64,000 nt of DNA, from NCBI GenBank assembly GCA_002375495.1, contig DFLU01000012.1, forward strand, positions 355,408 to 419,407, in the 5' to 3' direction. The stretch's first letter is position 1. Every line of letters starts with the position of its first letter. Below, piece by piece: positions 15,207 to 24,073 of this stretch. The notes under the pieces are model-generated. The model worked only from the letters and a program-made list of their open reading frames with translations. It was not told the DNA's origin and ran no database searches. A program made the translations under genes and the position numbers. This stretch comes from Flavobacteriaceae bacterium UBA3611 (GTDB lineage: Bacteria > Bacteroidota > Bacteroidia > Flavobacteriales > Flavobacteriaceae).

Positions 15207-16237
15207 TGGCTTTCTTCATCTAATTTATCTTGTTCGCTAAGCGCCGTCGAAGCGTCCTCTTCATATTGGGTTTTTTCAGTTCGAGCATCCAGCCCCATTT
15301 CTTCCCGCAGGTATCGGGCAAAAATATCGGTATACCCATGGGTTGCAATTACTTTTTCTGCACCTGTTTCTTTTACCGTATTTAGAAGTCCATCCCAATC
15401 TGCATGGTCGCTCAGTACGAATCCGCGATCTATGGCTCGTCTTCTTCGTGCGCCCCGAAACGTCATCCAACCACTAGCACTGGCAGTCACGTAAGGCACC
15501 ATTTTACGAATCCAAGTGCCTCCGTGGGCGCTGGGAGGAGCGAGCACGATGTTTCCCAACAACTCTTCTTTTTTTGTGTCTCTTGTGATACGGGTAGTAG
15601 GATGAAAACCGTAGTTACTTCGCAATACGTCGGTCATATTTTCGATGGCGCCGTGGGTGAATATCTTCCCGATGCTGGGGTCTATGTGTTTCAACAGCCG
15701 TTGTGCTTTTCCGAGGGAATATCCGAAGAGAATAGAAGTTTTATTTTCGTCACGGTTGGCAGCCCACCATGAATTGATATCGTTGAAAACTTCGGCCTGT
15801 GGCACCCATTTAAAGGCAGGGAGGCCAAAGGTGCATTCGGTGATGAATGTGTGGCAGGTAACGGGTTCAAAAGGTTCGGCAATGCCATCATCTTCTGTTT
15901 TGAAATCGCCTGTAAACACCCAAACCTCTCCTTTGTAGGCAACGCGAACTTGGCTAGAAGCCACAATATGGCCAGCGGGGTGCAAACTAAAAGTAACACC
16001 GTTAATGGTAAAAGTTTCTCCCCAGGCTTTTCCTGAAACAGTGATATCGCCCAAGCGATGTTTTATAATCGGCACATTGTTGTGGTGGGTAATGTATTTT
16101 TTATGTCCCCAGCGGCTGTGATCGGCATGCCCATGGGTTACAATACATTTATCGACTGGGCGCCAAGCATCAATATACACATCTGCCTGCTGGCAATAAA
16201 TTCCGTTATCATTAAAAACGAGTAAGGGAGTATCCAT
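15203..16237 (-). CDS. Ligase-associated DNA damage response exonuclease (MBL/beta-CASP)
   Basis: This 344-residue metallo-beta-lactamase-fold nuclease has the metal-binding HGHADH at 35-40, further ligands in HPAGHI and FTGDFK, and the beta-CASP region ending in HADWDGLLNTV. Family members resemble SNM1/Artemis-type nucleases. It is the first gene of the four-gene operon exonuclease-ligase-helicase-pdeM, so its promoter in 16238-16375 probably drives the set. The C terminus is acidic (EQDKLDEESQ). Confidence 0.92.
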   Translation of the reverse strand: MDTPLLVFNDNGIYCQQADVYIDAWRPVDKCIVTHGHADHSRWGHKKYITHHNNVPIIKHRLGDITVSGKAWGETFTINGVTFSLHPAGHIVASSQVRVAYKGEVWVFTGDFKTEDDGIAEPFEPVTCHTFITECTFGLPAFKWVPQAEVFNDINSWWAANRDENKTSILFGYSLGKAQRLLKHIDPSIGKIFTHGAIENMTDVLRSNYGFHPTTRITRDTKKEELLGNIVLAPPSAHGGTWIRKMVPYVTASASGWMTFRGARRRRAIDRGFVLSDHADWDGLLNTVKETGAEKVIATHGYTDIFARYLREEMGLDARTEKTQYEEDASTALSEQDKLDEESQ

Positions 16238-16350
16238 TTTTTAAAAATAAGAAGAACCATACCCATCTGTGGGTTCATTAAGAAAAGTTTAGCGGGAATT
16301 TCTGTAAAAAAAGAATGGATGGTTTCTTCGGAAATATTTTGGACTTCAAC

Positions 16351-16358
16351 TATATTTG
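16351..16358 (+). promoter_or_regulatory. Putative flavobacterial -7 box (TATATTTG)
   Basis: The sequence tatatttg matches the Bacteroidota TAnnTTTG box and lies 18 bases before the TerB-family ATG. No TTG sits at the ideal 17-19 base distance, so support is partial. Confidence 0.4.
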
Positions 16359-16375
16359 TAGTCTAATTTAGAACT

Positions 16376-16801
16376 ATGTCTTTTACAGATTTATTTGAAA
16401 GTGGAGAACACAAAAGAAATTTAGGGCATTTTGCCTCTATCGCCAATATGGCTGCTATTAATGGCGCTTTAAATGACGAGGAGGAAAAATTGTTACGTCG
16501 GTTTGCGAAAAAGTTGGATATAGACGAAAGTGAGTACGAAGCAGTATTGAAAAACCCAGGAAAATATCCTATAAATCCGCCAAACGATGCAGACCGCCGA
16601 TTAGAGCGTATGCATGATTTGTTCAAGATGATTTTTGCAGACCATGAAATTGACGACCACGAGCGGTTTTTGATTGAAAAATATGCTATTGGGTTGGGGT
16701 ATACCGCCGAATTAGCCCAAAAACTAATCAAGCGATCTATAGAAATTTATAGTGGCGGACTTGATATGGAAGATTACCGATATTTACTGAATAAAAAGTA
16801 A
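16376..16801 (+). CDS. TerB-family protein
   Basis: This 141-residue, all-helical TerB-like protein is rich in acidic residues, with repeated D/E-rich turns (NDEEEKLLRR, ADHEIDDHERF) typical of the family, whose members bind metal near membranes or serve as adaptors. It is a single-gene unit divergent from the DNA repair operon, with a strong terminator directly after it. No Ter system partners are nearby, so a tellurite role should not be assumed. Confidence 0.75.
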   Translation: MSFTDLFESGEHKRNLGHFASIANMAAINGALNDEEEKLLRRFAKKLDIDESEYEAVLKNPGKYPINPPNDADRRLERMHDLFKMIFADHEIDDHERFLIEKYAIGLGYTAELAQKLIKRSIEIYSGGLDMEDYRYLLNKK

Positions 16802-16827
16802 ACTATTTATAAGTGTTAATAAAGAAG

Positions 16828-16859
16828 AACTCTTCGGGTACCACCGAGGAGTTTTTTTA
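16828..16859 (+). terminator. Intrinsic terminator after the TerB-family gene
   Basis: The ten-pair stem aactcttcgg (16828-16837) with ccgaggagtt (16844-16853) is followed by seven T. It lies between convergent genes and may also serve fbp. Confidence 0.88.
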
Positions 16860-16881
16860 TTCCTGAAAAATCAAATGCTTG

Positions 16882-17886
16882 TTATGCGTTTTGCATAAAT
16901 TCTTCGGCTTTTGTCACCATATTTTTACTTCCGCAGAAAAAAGGAACACGCTGGTGCAATTCTGTAGGGGTAATATCTAAAATGCGTTCAAAACCATTAC
17001 TGGCACTCCCGCCCGCTTGTTCGGCCAAATACGCCATGGGATTACATTCATAGAGCAACCGTAATTTACCATTTGGATCTTTAGAGGTGTTTGGATAAAT
17101 ATAAATACCGCCTTTAATCATGTTTCTGTGGAAATCTGACACCAAAGAACCGATATATCTCGCGCTGTATGGTCTGTTTCCTTCCTCCTTTTGGCAATAC
17201 TTGATGTAATCTTTTACACCCTGCGGAAAATGAACATAATTTCCCTCATTCACCGAATAAATATTTCCATCTTTTGGGTAGCGCATGTTTGGGTGGGAAA
17301 GGTAATACGTTCCGATGGCGGGGTTTAGTGTAAAGCCGTTTACGCCGTGACCCGTTGAGTAGACAATCATGGTAGAAGTACCATAAACAATGTAACCTGC
17401 TGCTACCTGATTTTTTCCAGGTTGCAAGAAATCGTCTAGCGTAACCGGAGAACCTGCCGGGGTAACCCTTCTGTAAATTGAGAAAATAGTTCCTACCGAA
17501 ACATTCACATCAATATTTGAGGAGCCGTCCAACGGGTCTATCAAGACTACATATTTATTGTCATTCTTTTTGTTTCGACCCTGAATAGTAATGTAATCGT
17601 CTTCTTCTTCGCTCGCAATACCACACACAATTTCACGATTGGTGAGGGTTTTTATAAAAATTTCATTAGCGTAAACATCTAGCTTTTGTTGGTCTTCGCC
17701 CTGTATGTTGGTGTCGCCGGCAGCTCCTAAAATGTCTACAAGACCTGCTTTGTTTACTTCATGGTTCACCACTTTTGCCGCTAGGCGAATGGAGTTGATG
17801 AGTCGCGACAACTCCCCCGACGAATATTTGAATTCTTCTTGGTTTTCGATGATAAATTCACCTAACGTCTGATTTTGCTTTGCCAT
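16882..17886 (-). CDS. fbp: Class 1 fructose-1,6-bisphosphatase
   Basis: This 334-residue enzyme hydrolyses fructose 1,6-bisphosphate in gluconeogenesis. The metal-binding signature DPLDGSSNIDVN lies near residues 117-128, and the EEEDDYITIQ segment precedes it as expected for class 1. Further phosphate-site residues are in RYIGSLVSDFHR. It is a single gene divergent from the acetyltransferase. The shared upstream region holds an inverted repeat (17912-17951). Confidence 0.96.
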   Translation of the reverse strand: MAKQNQTLGEFIIENQEEFKYSSGELSRLINSIRLAAKVVNHEVNKAGLVDILGAAGDTNIQGEDQQKLDVYANEIFIKTLTNREIVCGIASEEEDDYITIQGRNKKNDNKYVVLIDPLDGSSNIDVNVSVGTIFSIYRRVTPAGSPVTLDDFLQPGKNQVAAGYIVYGTSTMIVYSTGHGVNGFTLNPAIGTYYLSHPNMRYPKDGNIYSVNEGNYVHFPQGVKDYIKYCQKEEGNRPYSARYIGSLVSDFHRNMIKGGIYIYPNTSKDPNGKLRLLYECNPMAYLAEQAGGSASNGFERILDITPTELHQRVPFFCGSKNMVTKAEEFMQNA

Positions 17887-17911
17887 GTTGCGCCTTGGGT
17901 CTTAATTTGAG

Positions 17912-17951
17912 GCAAATATCGGGATTTTTAAGAAATACCACCGATATTTGC
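17912..17951. promoter_or_regulatory. Inverted repeat in the fbp / acetyltransferase divergent promoter region
   Basis: gcaaatatcgg (17912-17922) is repeated inverted as ccgatatttgc (17941-17951), a perfect 11-base match. Each arm contains atatttg in the direction of one gene, so it could be two back-to-back promoter boxes or an operator. Confidence 0.5.
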
Positions 17952-17967
17952 GCTGCAAAACCAAAAG

Positions 17968-18435
17968 ATGGAACCGATAGTACGATTGGCCAAAAAAGAA
18001 GACATGCCGCAGGTATTGCAGCTTATTAATGAGTTGGCCATTTTTGAAAAAGAACCTGATGCTGTTGAAGTTACCGTGGCCGAGTTAGAACGCGAAGGCT
18101 TTGGCGAACAACCGCTATTTACTTGTTTTGTGGCTGAAGTGAACGCCCAAATTGTGGGAATGGCGTTGGTGTACTTCAGATTTTCTACATGGAAGGGAAG
18201 AACCGTGCACCTAGAAGACCTTATTGTAACTGAGCAATATCGAGGAAAAGGCATCGGATCGTTATTGTACGACCGGGTGATTGGTTATGCCAAAGAACAA
18301 GGCGTGCGCAGGGCAGAATGGATTGTATTAAATTGGAATAAAGGCGCCATTGGCATGTATGAAAAGAGCGGTGCTGTTTTTCATAAAGATTGGTGGTTGG
18401 TTGAAATGGGCGAAGACCGTCTAAAAACATATTAG
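17968..18435 (+). CDS. GNAT-family N-acetyltransferase
   Basis: This 155-residue GNAT acetyltransferase has the acetyl-CoA-binding motif A segment QYRGKGIGSLLYDRV near residues 89-103, preceded by LEDLIV and followed by WIVLNWNKGAIGMYEKSGA. It resembles SSAT/diamine-type acetyltransferases, which acetylate small amines, but the substrate is not certain. It ends one base before the aspartokinase ATG, so the two are probably one transcript. Confidence 0.85.
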   Translation: MEPIVRLAKKEDMPQVLQLINELAIFEKEPDAVEVTVAELEREGFGEQPLFTCFVAEVNAQIVGMALVYFRFSTWKGRTVHLEDLIVTEQYRGKGIGSLLYDRVIGYAKEQGVRRAEWIVLNWNKGAIGMYEKSGAVFHKDWWLVEMGEDRLKTY

Positions 18436-18436
18436 A

Positions 18437-19693
18437 ATGAAGGTGTTTAAATTTGGTGGCGCATCTGTAAAAGATGCTGCTGGGGTTAAAAATGTAGCTT
18501 CGGTTTTACAAAAAACCGGAGAAAAAGACTTGCTGGTAGTCGTTTCGGCTATGGGGAAGATGACCAACCAGTTAGAAAAAGTGGTAGATGCTTATTTAAG
18601 CGAGACCCAATCTGCTGCCGAGAGTATTCAAGAATTCAAAGAATATCACAATTGTATCTTGAATGATTTGTTTCCCAATAGCTCGCATCCTGTATTTAAC
18701 GAAGTGGGCAAGCGATACCAGTCGCTCTCCAACTTTTTGGAGCATAACAATTCGAAGAACCGACCCTTTGTGTACGACCAAATTGTGGGCTACGGTGAAT
18801 TGGTTTCTACACAGATTGTAAGTGCATATCTTTCCGAAGTACACATAGAAAATACCTTGCTGGATGTGCGTTCATGTATAGAAACAGACAGTAATTACCG
18901 AGACGCAAAAGTAGATTGGGAAGCTACCCAAGAGCATATTTCAGCTAAAGTTTCAGCAAAAGGAATTACCATTACCCAAGGATTTTTAGGCGCAGAAGGT
19001 GCCAATAATTTTACCACCACGCTCGGAAGAGAGGGAAGTGACTATACCGCCGCTATCTTTGCGTATTGTTTGAATGCTGAAAGCGTCACTATTTGGAAAG
19101 ATGTACCTGGAGTTTTAAATGCAGATCCGAGGTATTTCAGTAAAACCACGTTGTTGAACAAAATTTCCTACCGTGAAGCCATAGAGCTTGCATTTTATGG
19201 GGCCTCTGTAATACACCCAAAAACATTACAACCCTTACAACGAAAGGAGATTCCGCTATTTGTAAAATCATTTGTGAATCCGTTAGACCCTGGCACTTGC
19301 GTAGGGAAAGGAGTTACGCTAGACCCCATGGTTTCCTGCTTTATTTTAAAGAAAAACCAAGTGCTGATCTCGTTATCGTCACTCGATTTTAATTTTATGA
19401 TGGAGCACCACATTGGGGACGTGTTTAAATGGCTACACACCTATAAGATGAAGGTGGAACTGATTCAAAATTCTGCCATTAGTTTTTCAGTATGCGTAGA
19501 CAATAAGTACGATAATCTGGCGCCATTATTAGCGAAATTGCGAAGTGCTTTTAAAGTAAGCTGGAACGAAAACGTTACCCTGTATACCATTCGACATGCA
19601 GACTCGAAGCAGATAAAAGCAATTTTGAAAGACAAGACATTACTTTTGAAACAGGAGAGCCGAGGAACCGTGCAATTGGTAGTGAAAGAATAG
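18437..19693 (+). CDS. Aspartate kinase
   Basis: This 418-residue monofunctional aspartokinase phosphorylates aspartate, the first step to lysine, threonine and methionine. The nucleotide-binding KFGGASVKD occupies 4-12, VVSAMGKMTNQL follows, and GREGSDYTAAIFA carries the substrate site. The C-terminal 130 residues look like ACT domains, with weak conservation. Flavobacteria often also have the ThrA-type fusion elsewhere, so this may be the lysine-branch or an isolated copy. It shares a transcript with the upstream acetyltransferase. Confidence 0.9.
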   Translation: MKVFKFGGASVKDAAGVKNVASVLQKTGEKDLLVVVSAMGKMTNQLEKVVDAYLSETQSAAESIQEFKEYHNCILNDLFPNSSHPVFNEVGKRYQSLSNFLEHNNSKNRPFVYDQIVGYGELVSTQIVSAYLSEVHIENTLLDVRSCIETDSNYRDAKVDWEATQEHISAKVSAKGITITQGFLGAEGANNFTTTLGREGSDYTAAIFAYCLNAESVTIWKDVPGVLNADPRYFSKTTLLNKISYREAIELAFYGASVIHPKTLQPLQRKEIPLFVKSFVNPLDPGTCVGKGVTLDPMVSCFILKKNQVLISLSSLDFNFMMEHHIGDVFKWLHTYKMKVELIQNSAISFSVCVDNKYDNLAPLLAKLRSAFKVSWNENVTLYTIRHADSKQIKAILKDKTLLLKQESRGTVQLVVKE

Positions 19694-19705
19694 CAAGGGT
19701 TTCGC

Positions 19706-19713
19706 TATCTTTG
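19706..19713 (+). promoter_or_regulatory. Putative -7 box (TATCTTTG) before the acyltransferase gene
   Basis: tatctttg matches TAnnTTTG and lies 24 bases before the ATG at 19738. The upstream TTG is not at the ideal distance. Confidence 0.45.
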
Positions 19714-19737
19714 TGAGCAACCGCAACCAAGAACTCC

Positions 19738-21558
19738 ATGGGATTAGTTACTTCCAAAGAAATTGCCAAGGCAATAAAAGTCGATAAATTAGGCTTTTTA
19801 GGCACTTTTATGGGGTGGTCTTTAATGAAAGCGCTCAATATCTCAACCTGTAATAAAATTTACGACAGGAACAAACACCTAAACGGATTAGAATTTATCG
19901 ATGCCCTGTTAGATGAGTTTGAAGTAGCCTACGAAATCCCAGAAGAAGACCTGAAGCGAATCCCAAAAACAGGACCCTTTATTACCATTTCCAACCATCC
20001 GTTGGGCGGAATAGACGGAATTTTATTATTAAAACTAGTTTTAGAACGCCGTCCAGATTATAAAATCATCGCCAATTTTTTACTACACCGCATCGAGCCG
20101 CTCAAGCCTTATGTGATGCCAGTAAATCCGTTTGAAGACCACAAGGAAGTCCAGAATAGTATGGTTGGCTTTAAGGCTGCACTTACCCATCTCAGGGATG
20201 GGCAACCGTTGGGAGTGTTCCCTGCCGGCGAGGTGTCTACCCAAAAAGAGCACCAGATCATGATTGATAAACCGTGGGAACCTGCTGCAATGAAACTGAT
20301 CAAGAAAGCGCAGGTGCCGGTAATTCCTATTTATTTCCACGGAAGAAATAGCAAGAGTTTTTACAGATGGGCCAAAGTGAGTGATACCCTGCGTACCGCC
20401 AAGTTACCCAGTGAACTCCTCACACAGAAAGACCGAACATTGAAAGTTCGTATTGGGAATCCGATTTCGGTGGCAGACCAACTTGAACATGAAAATTTAG
20501 ATACGTATACAGCGTTTCTTCGAAAGAAAACATACGTATTGGCCAATCCGTTTCAGAAGAAAAAATTAATAGATACCCTTCCTAAATCCATTAAGCTACC
20601 CAAACAACCGAAAAAAATCGCTGGGCCCATTTCGGTTCCTACCATGGAAGCAGAAATTGCCGTGCTTTTGGAAGAAGACAAGCGTTTGTTGGTGAGCAAG
20701 AATTATGAAGTGTATCTGGCTCCTGCCGAAAAAATCCCCAATATTTTGCATGAAATTGGCCGATTGCGTGAAATTACCTTTCGGGAAGTGGGTGAGGGCA
20801 CTAATAAATCGTTAGACCTAGATCCGTTTGACGCCTATTACCATCACATGTTTTTATGGGACAATGAAGCCAAAAAAATAGCGGGTGCATACCGTATGGG
20901 TTTGGGGTCGAAAATTTTTGAAGCCTACGGAATCGACGGATTCTATCTTCAGGATTTGTTTCGTTTTGAGCCAGAATTGTACGACATGATGAGTAAGAGT
21001 ATTGAAATGGGGCGTGCGTTTATCATTAAAGAATACCAGCAAAAACCCATGCCACTATTTTTACTGTGGAAAGGAATCGTGCACACTACCCTTAGATATC
21101 CTGAACACCGTTTCCTCATTGGGGGTGTAAGTATTAGCAATAAGTTTTCTGAATTCAGTAAAAGTTTGATGATTGAGTTTATGAAATCGAATTACTACGA
21201 TCCCTACGTAGCGCAATACATCAACCCAAAAAAGGAGTATAAGGTAAAGTTGAAAGACGCCGACAAAGATTTCATCTTTGATGAAAGTGAAGCAGATTTA
21301 AATAAATTTGATAAGCTGATTGATGAGGTAGAACCTGGGTCATTACGACTGCCTGTTCTGATTAAAAAGTACATTAAGCAAAATGCCAAGGTGGTCGCCT
21401 TTAACGTTGATCCACTTTTCAATAATGCGGTAGACGGGTTGATGTATATTCGTATTGCAGATCTGCCCGAAAGTACCGTAAAACCTGTGATGGAAGAATT
21501 TCAGGCCGAATTGGAGAAAAAGTACAGCAATGGTACTAAAAATTCAGAAGAAGAATAG
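19738..21558 (+). CDS. Bifunctional acyltransferase (PlsC-like + GNAT-like; OlsF/GlsF type)
   Basis: This 606-residue fusion has a PlsC/lysophospholipid acyltransferase domain (about 60-290, with NHPLGGIDG at 86-94 and FPAGEVS near 160) and a C-terminal N-acyltransferase domain of the OlsB/GNAT-like class (about 325-580, FDAYYHHMFLWD region). Flavobacterial proteins with this layout make N-acylated amino-acid lipids. OlsF yields ornithine lipid and GlsF yields glycine lipid. The C-terminal domain is expected to form the lyso-lipid and the N-terminal domain to add the second acyl chain. I cannot tell ornithine from glycine by eye. It is a single-gene unit on the plus strand. Confidence 0.8.
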   Translation: MGLVTSKEIAKAIKVDKLGFLGTFMGWSLMKALNISTCNKIYDRNKHLNGLEFIDALLDEFEVAYEIPEEDLKRIPKTGPFITISNHPLGGIDGILLLKLVLERRPDYKIIANFLLHRIEPLKPYVMPVNPFEDHKEVQNSMVGFKAALTHLRDGQPLGVFPAGEVSTQKEHQIMIDKPWEPAAMKLIKKAQVPVIPIYFHGRNSKSFYRWAKVSDTLRTAKLPSELLTQKDRTLKVRIGNPISVADQLEHENLDTYTAFLRKKTYVLANPFQKKKLIDTLPKSIKLPKQPKKIAGPISVPTMEAEIAVLLEEDKRLLVSKNYEVYLAPAEKIPNILHEIGRLREITFREVGEGTNKSLDLDPFDAYYHHMFLWDNEAKKIAGAYRMGLGSKIFEAYGIDGFYLQDLFRFEPELYDMMSKSIEMGRAFIIKEYQQKPMPLFLLWKGIVHTTLRYPEHRFLIGGVSISNKFSEFSKSLMIEFMKSNYYDPYVAQYINPKKEYKVKLKDADKDFIFDESEADLNKFDKLIDEVEPGSLRLPVLIKKYIKQNAKVVAFNVDPLFNNAVDGLMYIRIADLPESTVKPVMEEFQAELEKKYSNGTKNSEEE

Positions 21559-21562
21559 GGTG

Positions 21563-22339
21563 TTAGTTTTGGTTTAGGGTAACGCTACTGTATTTCGCTT
21601 CAATGATTTTAAATATTCCGTAGGCTGCTAATCCTAAGGCTACTAATCCCATGACGATAGTTCCAAACTCATCTTGCAAGTAACTGAAAACATCAGTTTT
21701 ACTAAGTTTTTGCGCACTGCCTGAAACCCCAGCTTTGAGAAATAAATAACCCAAAATACCTGCTACAATACCTCTTGCCGTGTATCCAACTTTTCCTGCG
21801 CGCATGACTAACGATTGTGCTTTCTGTGGAATTTCGGCCCCTTGTACTTCTTCTTTAAACTTTCCTGAATACGCTTGATAAAATTCATAAACACCCTTTC
21901 CAACCAATGCGACACCAATTATAATTGCGAAAATTGTCGCATAATCAGAGCTGAATAGTAGTTTAGTTAATGACCCTTTCGAAGCGCTAGAACCCATCAC
22001 TAAATTCAGTGCCGAATATGCCAGTACGCCATAGAGCGCGCCACTGATAAAATAGGCAACACGTTTTATCCATCCTTTCGCATCATCATTTTGGTTATTT
22101 CCATTACTAAAAACTTGATACCATCTATAGAAAACATATCCTAGCAGCCCGACCGCCAAAAGAACTAATAAAACATTACCAAAGGTTTGGTCTTTAATAA
22201 AGTCTAACACAGTGCCTGAACCTGATTTTTGTCCGCCAAGGCCAAATGCTGCTAGCGTAGTTAGTATTCCGATAATCAGATAGACGAATCCTTTTGTAGC
22301 AATTCCGAAACTTGCAAATTTCTCTCTTTTCCCGCTCAT
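21563..22339 (-). CDS. DUF1206 membrane protein (copy 1)
   Basis: This 258-residue integral membrane protein has about six membrane segments arranged as three similar pairs, each beginning with a G-x-A-T/A-R/K-G pattern (FGIATKGFVYLIIGI, VAYFISGALYG, VGYTARGIVAGIL). This is the DUF1206 triple repeat. Function is unknown. It is convergent with the acyltransferase and divergent from the DUF5995 gene. A second DUF1206 gene lies at 23249-24031. Confidence 0.85.
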   Translation of the reverse strand: MSGKREKFASFGIATKGFVYLIIGILTTLAAFGLGGQKSGSGTVLDFIKDQTFGNVLLVLLAVGLLGYVFYRWYQVFSNGNNQNDDAKGWIKRVAYFISGALYGVLAYSALNLVMGSSASKGSLTKLLFSSDYATIFAIIIGVALVGKGVYEFYQAYSGKFKEEVQGAEIPQKAQSLVMRAGKVGYTARGIVAGILGYLFLKAGVSGSAQKLSKTDVFSYLQDEFGTIVMGLVALGLAAYGIFKIIEAKYSSVTLNQN

Positions 22340-22493
22340 AATTAGTTGGTTTTCTTAAATTTAAGAACTGAATAGGAGTATTTTAAATTATTTAGCAGAA
22401 CTTTATCAATAATTTAAAGCATCTGTTAAATTGAAACTGTTGAAATATCTAAGCTTGCTATATGTTTAATGTTATTTGTCATTTTTTATTTTA

Positions 22494-23246
22494 ATGAAAT
22501 TAGCTAGCTCTATAGATGAAGTATTGACGCATCTCGATACTATTATTCGTTTTGAAATTGATGCCGATAGCAATCTTGCGTATTTCCCCATACTCTACAA
22601 AAAAGTAACACAGCGCATTAAAGTGGGCATAGAAAAGGGTGAATTTGAAAACAACCATCGCATGGAAGTGCTCGATGTTATTTTTGCCAACCGCTATATC
22701 GAGGCGTATTACAATATGAAATCGAACGCGCCCATTTCCCAAAGCTGGAATGGTGCGTTTCAAGCTTCTTCCAATAACAAGTTACTTATCATGCAACACC
22801 TGCTGCTGGGTATTAACGCTCATATCAACCTCGATTTGGGTATTGCCGTAGCTGAAACTGTTGGGGTTGATGGTAATTTGGCCGATTTCCAGCAAGATTT
22901 TTATACGATTAATGCAATTCTAGAAAACATGGTAGATGATGTGCAAGCAGGAATTGGGAAGGTTTCCCCCTTGTTTTATCTGCTAGAAAAAGTTGGAAAG
23001 GGCCGAGAAGATAAAATCGTTTCCTTCAGCATAAATATAGCTAGAGATGGTGCTTGGCTTTTTGCAAACGAATATCACCTAACCCCAGATAGAGATTTTT
23101 CGCTGAGTGGGCGCGACACGGTGATTGCCTTGCTTGCTACCAAACTCACCACGACAAAGAGCAGGTGGTTGCGATGGACGATTAAAAGTATTCGTTGGTT
23201 GGAGAATAAAAATGTAAAACAAGTTGCTGAAATTTTAAACGCATAG
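22494..23246 (+). CDS. DUF5995 family protein
   Basis: This 250-residue soluble protein starts at the ATG at 22494. A TTG six codons upstream adds only hydrophobic filler. It matches the DUF5995 pattern: an Asn/His-rich centre with LLMQHLLLGINAHINLDLGIA-like wording and a conserved NRYIEAYYN. The LGINAHINLDL segment suggests a zinc-dependent fold, but activity is unknown. It lies between two DUF1206 genes and its stop is two bases from the stop of the second one. Confidence 0.75.
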   Translation: MKLASSIDEVLTHLDTIIRFEIDADSNLAYFPILYKKVTQRIKVGIEKGEFENNHRMEVLDVIFANRYIEAYYNMKSNAPISQSWNGAFQASSNNKLLIMQHLLLGINAHINLDLGIAVAETVGVDGNLADFQQDFYTINAILENMVDDVQAGIGKVSPLFYLLEKVGKGREDKIVSFSINIARDGAWLFANEYHLTPDRDFSLSGRDTVIALLATKLTTTKSRWLRWTIKSIRWLENKNVKQVAEILNA

Positions 23247-23248
23247 CA

Positions 23249-24031
23249 TTAGTTGACCACATCTAAATCGCTGTACATAGATTTCGATAAAAAGAAGAAT
23301 CCGTAAACGGCAAACCCCAAAGCTATGATGCCCATTGGTACTACTCCAAACACATCCCGCAACCAAGTAAATGCATCGCTTTCTTCTACGTTGAAAACGT
23401 CGTTTGTAAGTCCGCTCCTTAAAAAAAGATAAGCCATCACACCAATAACGATTCCACGAGCGGTATAGCCTACTCTTCCCGAAAAATGAAGCCAATATCG
23501 TTTATTTCCATGCTGGTCTTTCGATTCGATATCGCCTTTAAAAATTTGTTGGTATGCAAAATATAATTGATATCCAGCCTTAACAAGTAGACCAACTCCA
23601 ATGATGATAGCGATAATTTGGGCATGCTTTGATCCCAGAATAGAATTGATTAATTTGCTGTTGCTTTGTCCTGCGCGGGAGGCATCAATTAATACGAGCG
23701 CGGCTGAAAAAGCGAGGAGGAGGTAAAATAGCCCCCCAAAAAATAAACTGATACGAGTAACGAGTATTTCAAACTTATTATCAGATTTAAAATTGGCATA
23801 GGCTGTTTTGTACCACAACCAAAAAGTGTAGCAACACAATCCAACAACGAGGGTGAGTAGCAATAGCTTTCCGAAGATTTGGTCGGCCAAAAATTCGATA
23901 ACACCTTGCATGTTCAGCTTATCGTTCCTAAAGCCAACAGCTGTCATAGCAGCAGCAATTCCGATTAAGAGATGAACAACACCTTTTGTAGCAAAGCCGA
24001 AACGGGCAAATTTTTCTTTTTTTGTAGTCAT
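23249..24031 (-). CDS. DUF1206 membrane protein (copy 2)
   Basis: This is a 260-residue paralogue of 21563-22339 with the same three-pair membrane layout (RFGFATKGVVHLLIGI, VGYTARGIVIGVMAYL). I prefer the ATG at 24031 over the one two codons upstream because it gives the conserved MTTKKEKFARFGFATKG start. The two copies differ substantially, so this is an old duplication. Function is unknown. Confidence 0.85.
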   Translation of the reverse strand: MTTKKEKFARFGFATKGVVHLLIGIAAAMTAVGFRNDKLNMQGVIEFLADQIFGKLLLLTLVVGLCCYTFWLWYKTAYANFKSDNKFEILVTRISLFFGGLFYLLLAFSAALVLIDASRAGQSNSKLINSILGSKHAQIIAIIIGVGLLVKAGYQLYFAYQQIFKGDIESKDQHGNKRYWLHFSGRVGYTARGIVIGVMAYLFLRSGLTNDVFNVEESDAFTWLRDVFGVVPMGIIALGFAVYGFFFLSKSMYSDLDVVN

Positions 24032-24073
24032 GTACAAATAGCCATTTGGCCATTTCAGTCGTAAAATTATAGA

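Noticed and set aside
16376..16801. The TerB-family gene as part of a tellurite/phage-defence ter operon
   Set aside because: It stands alone with its own terminator, and no other Ter gene is near.
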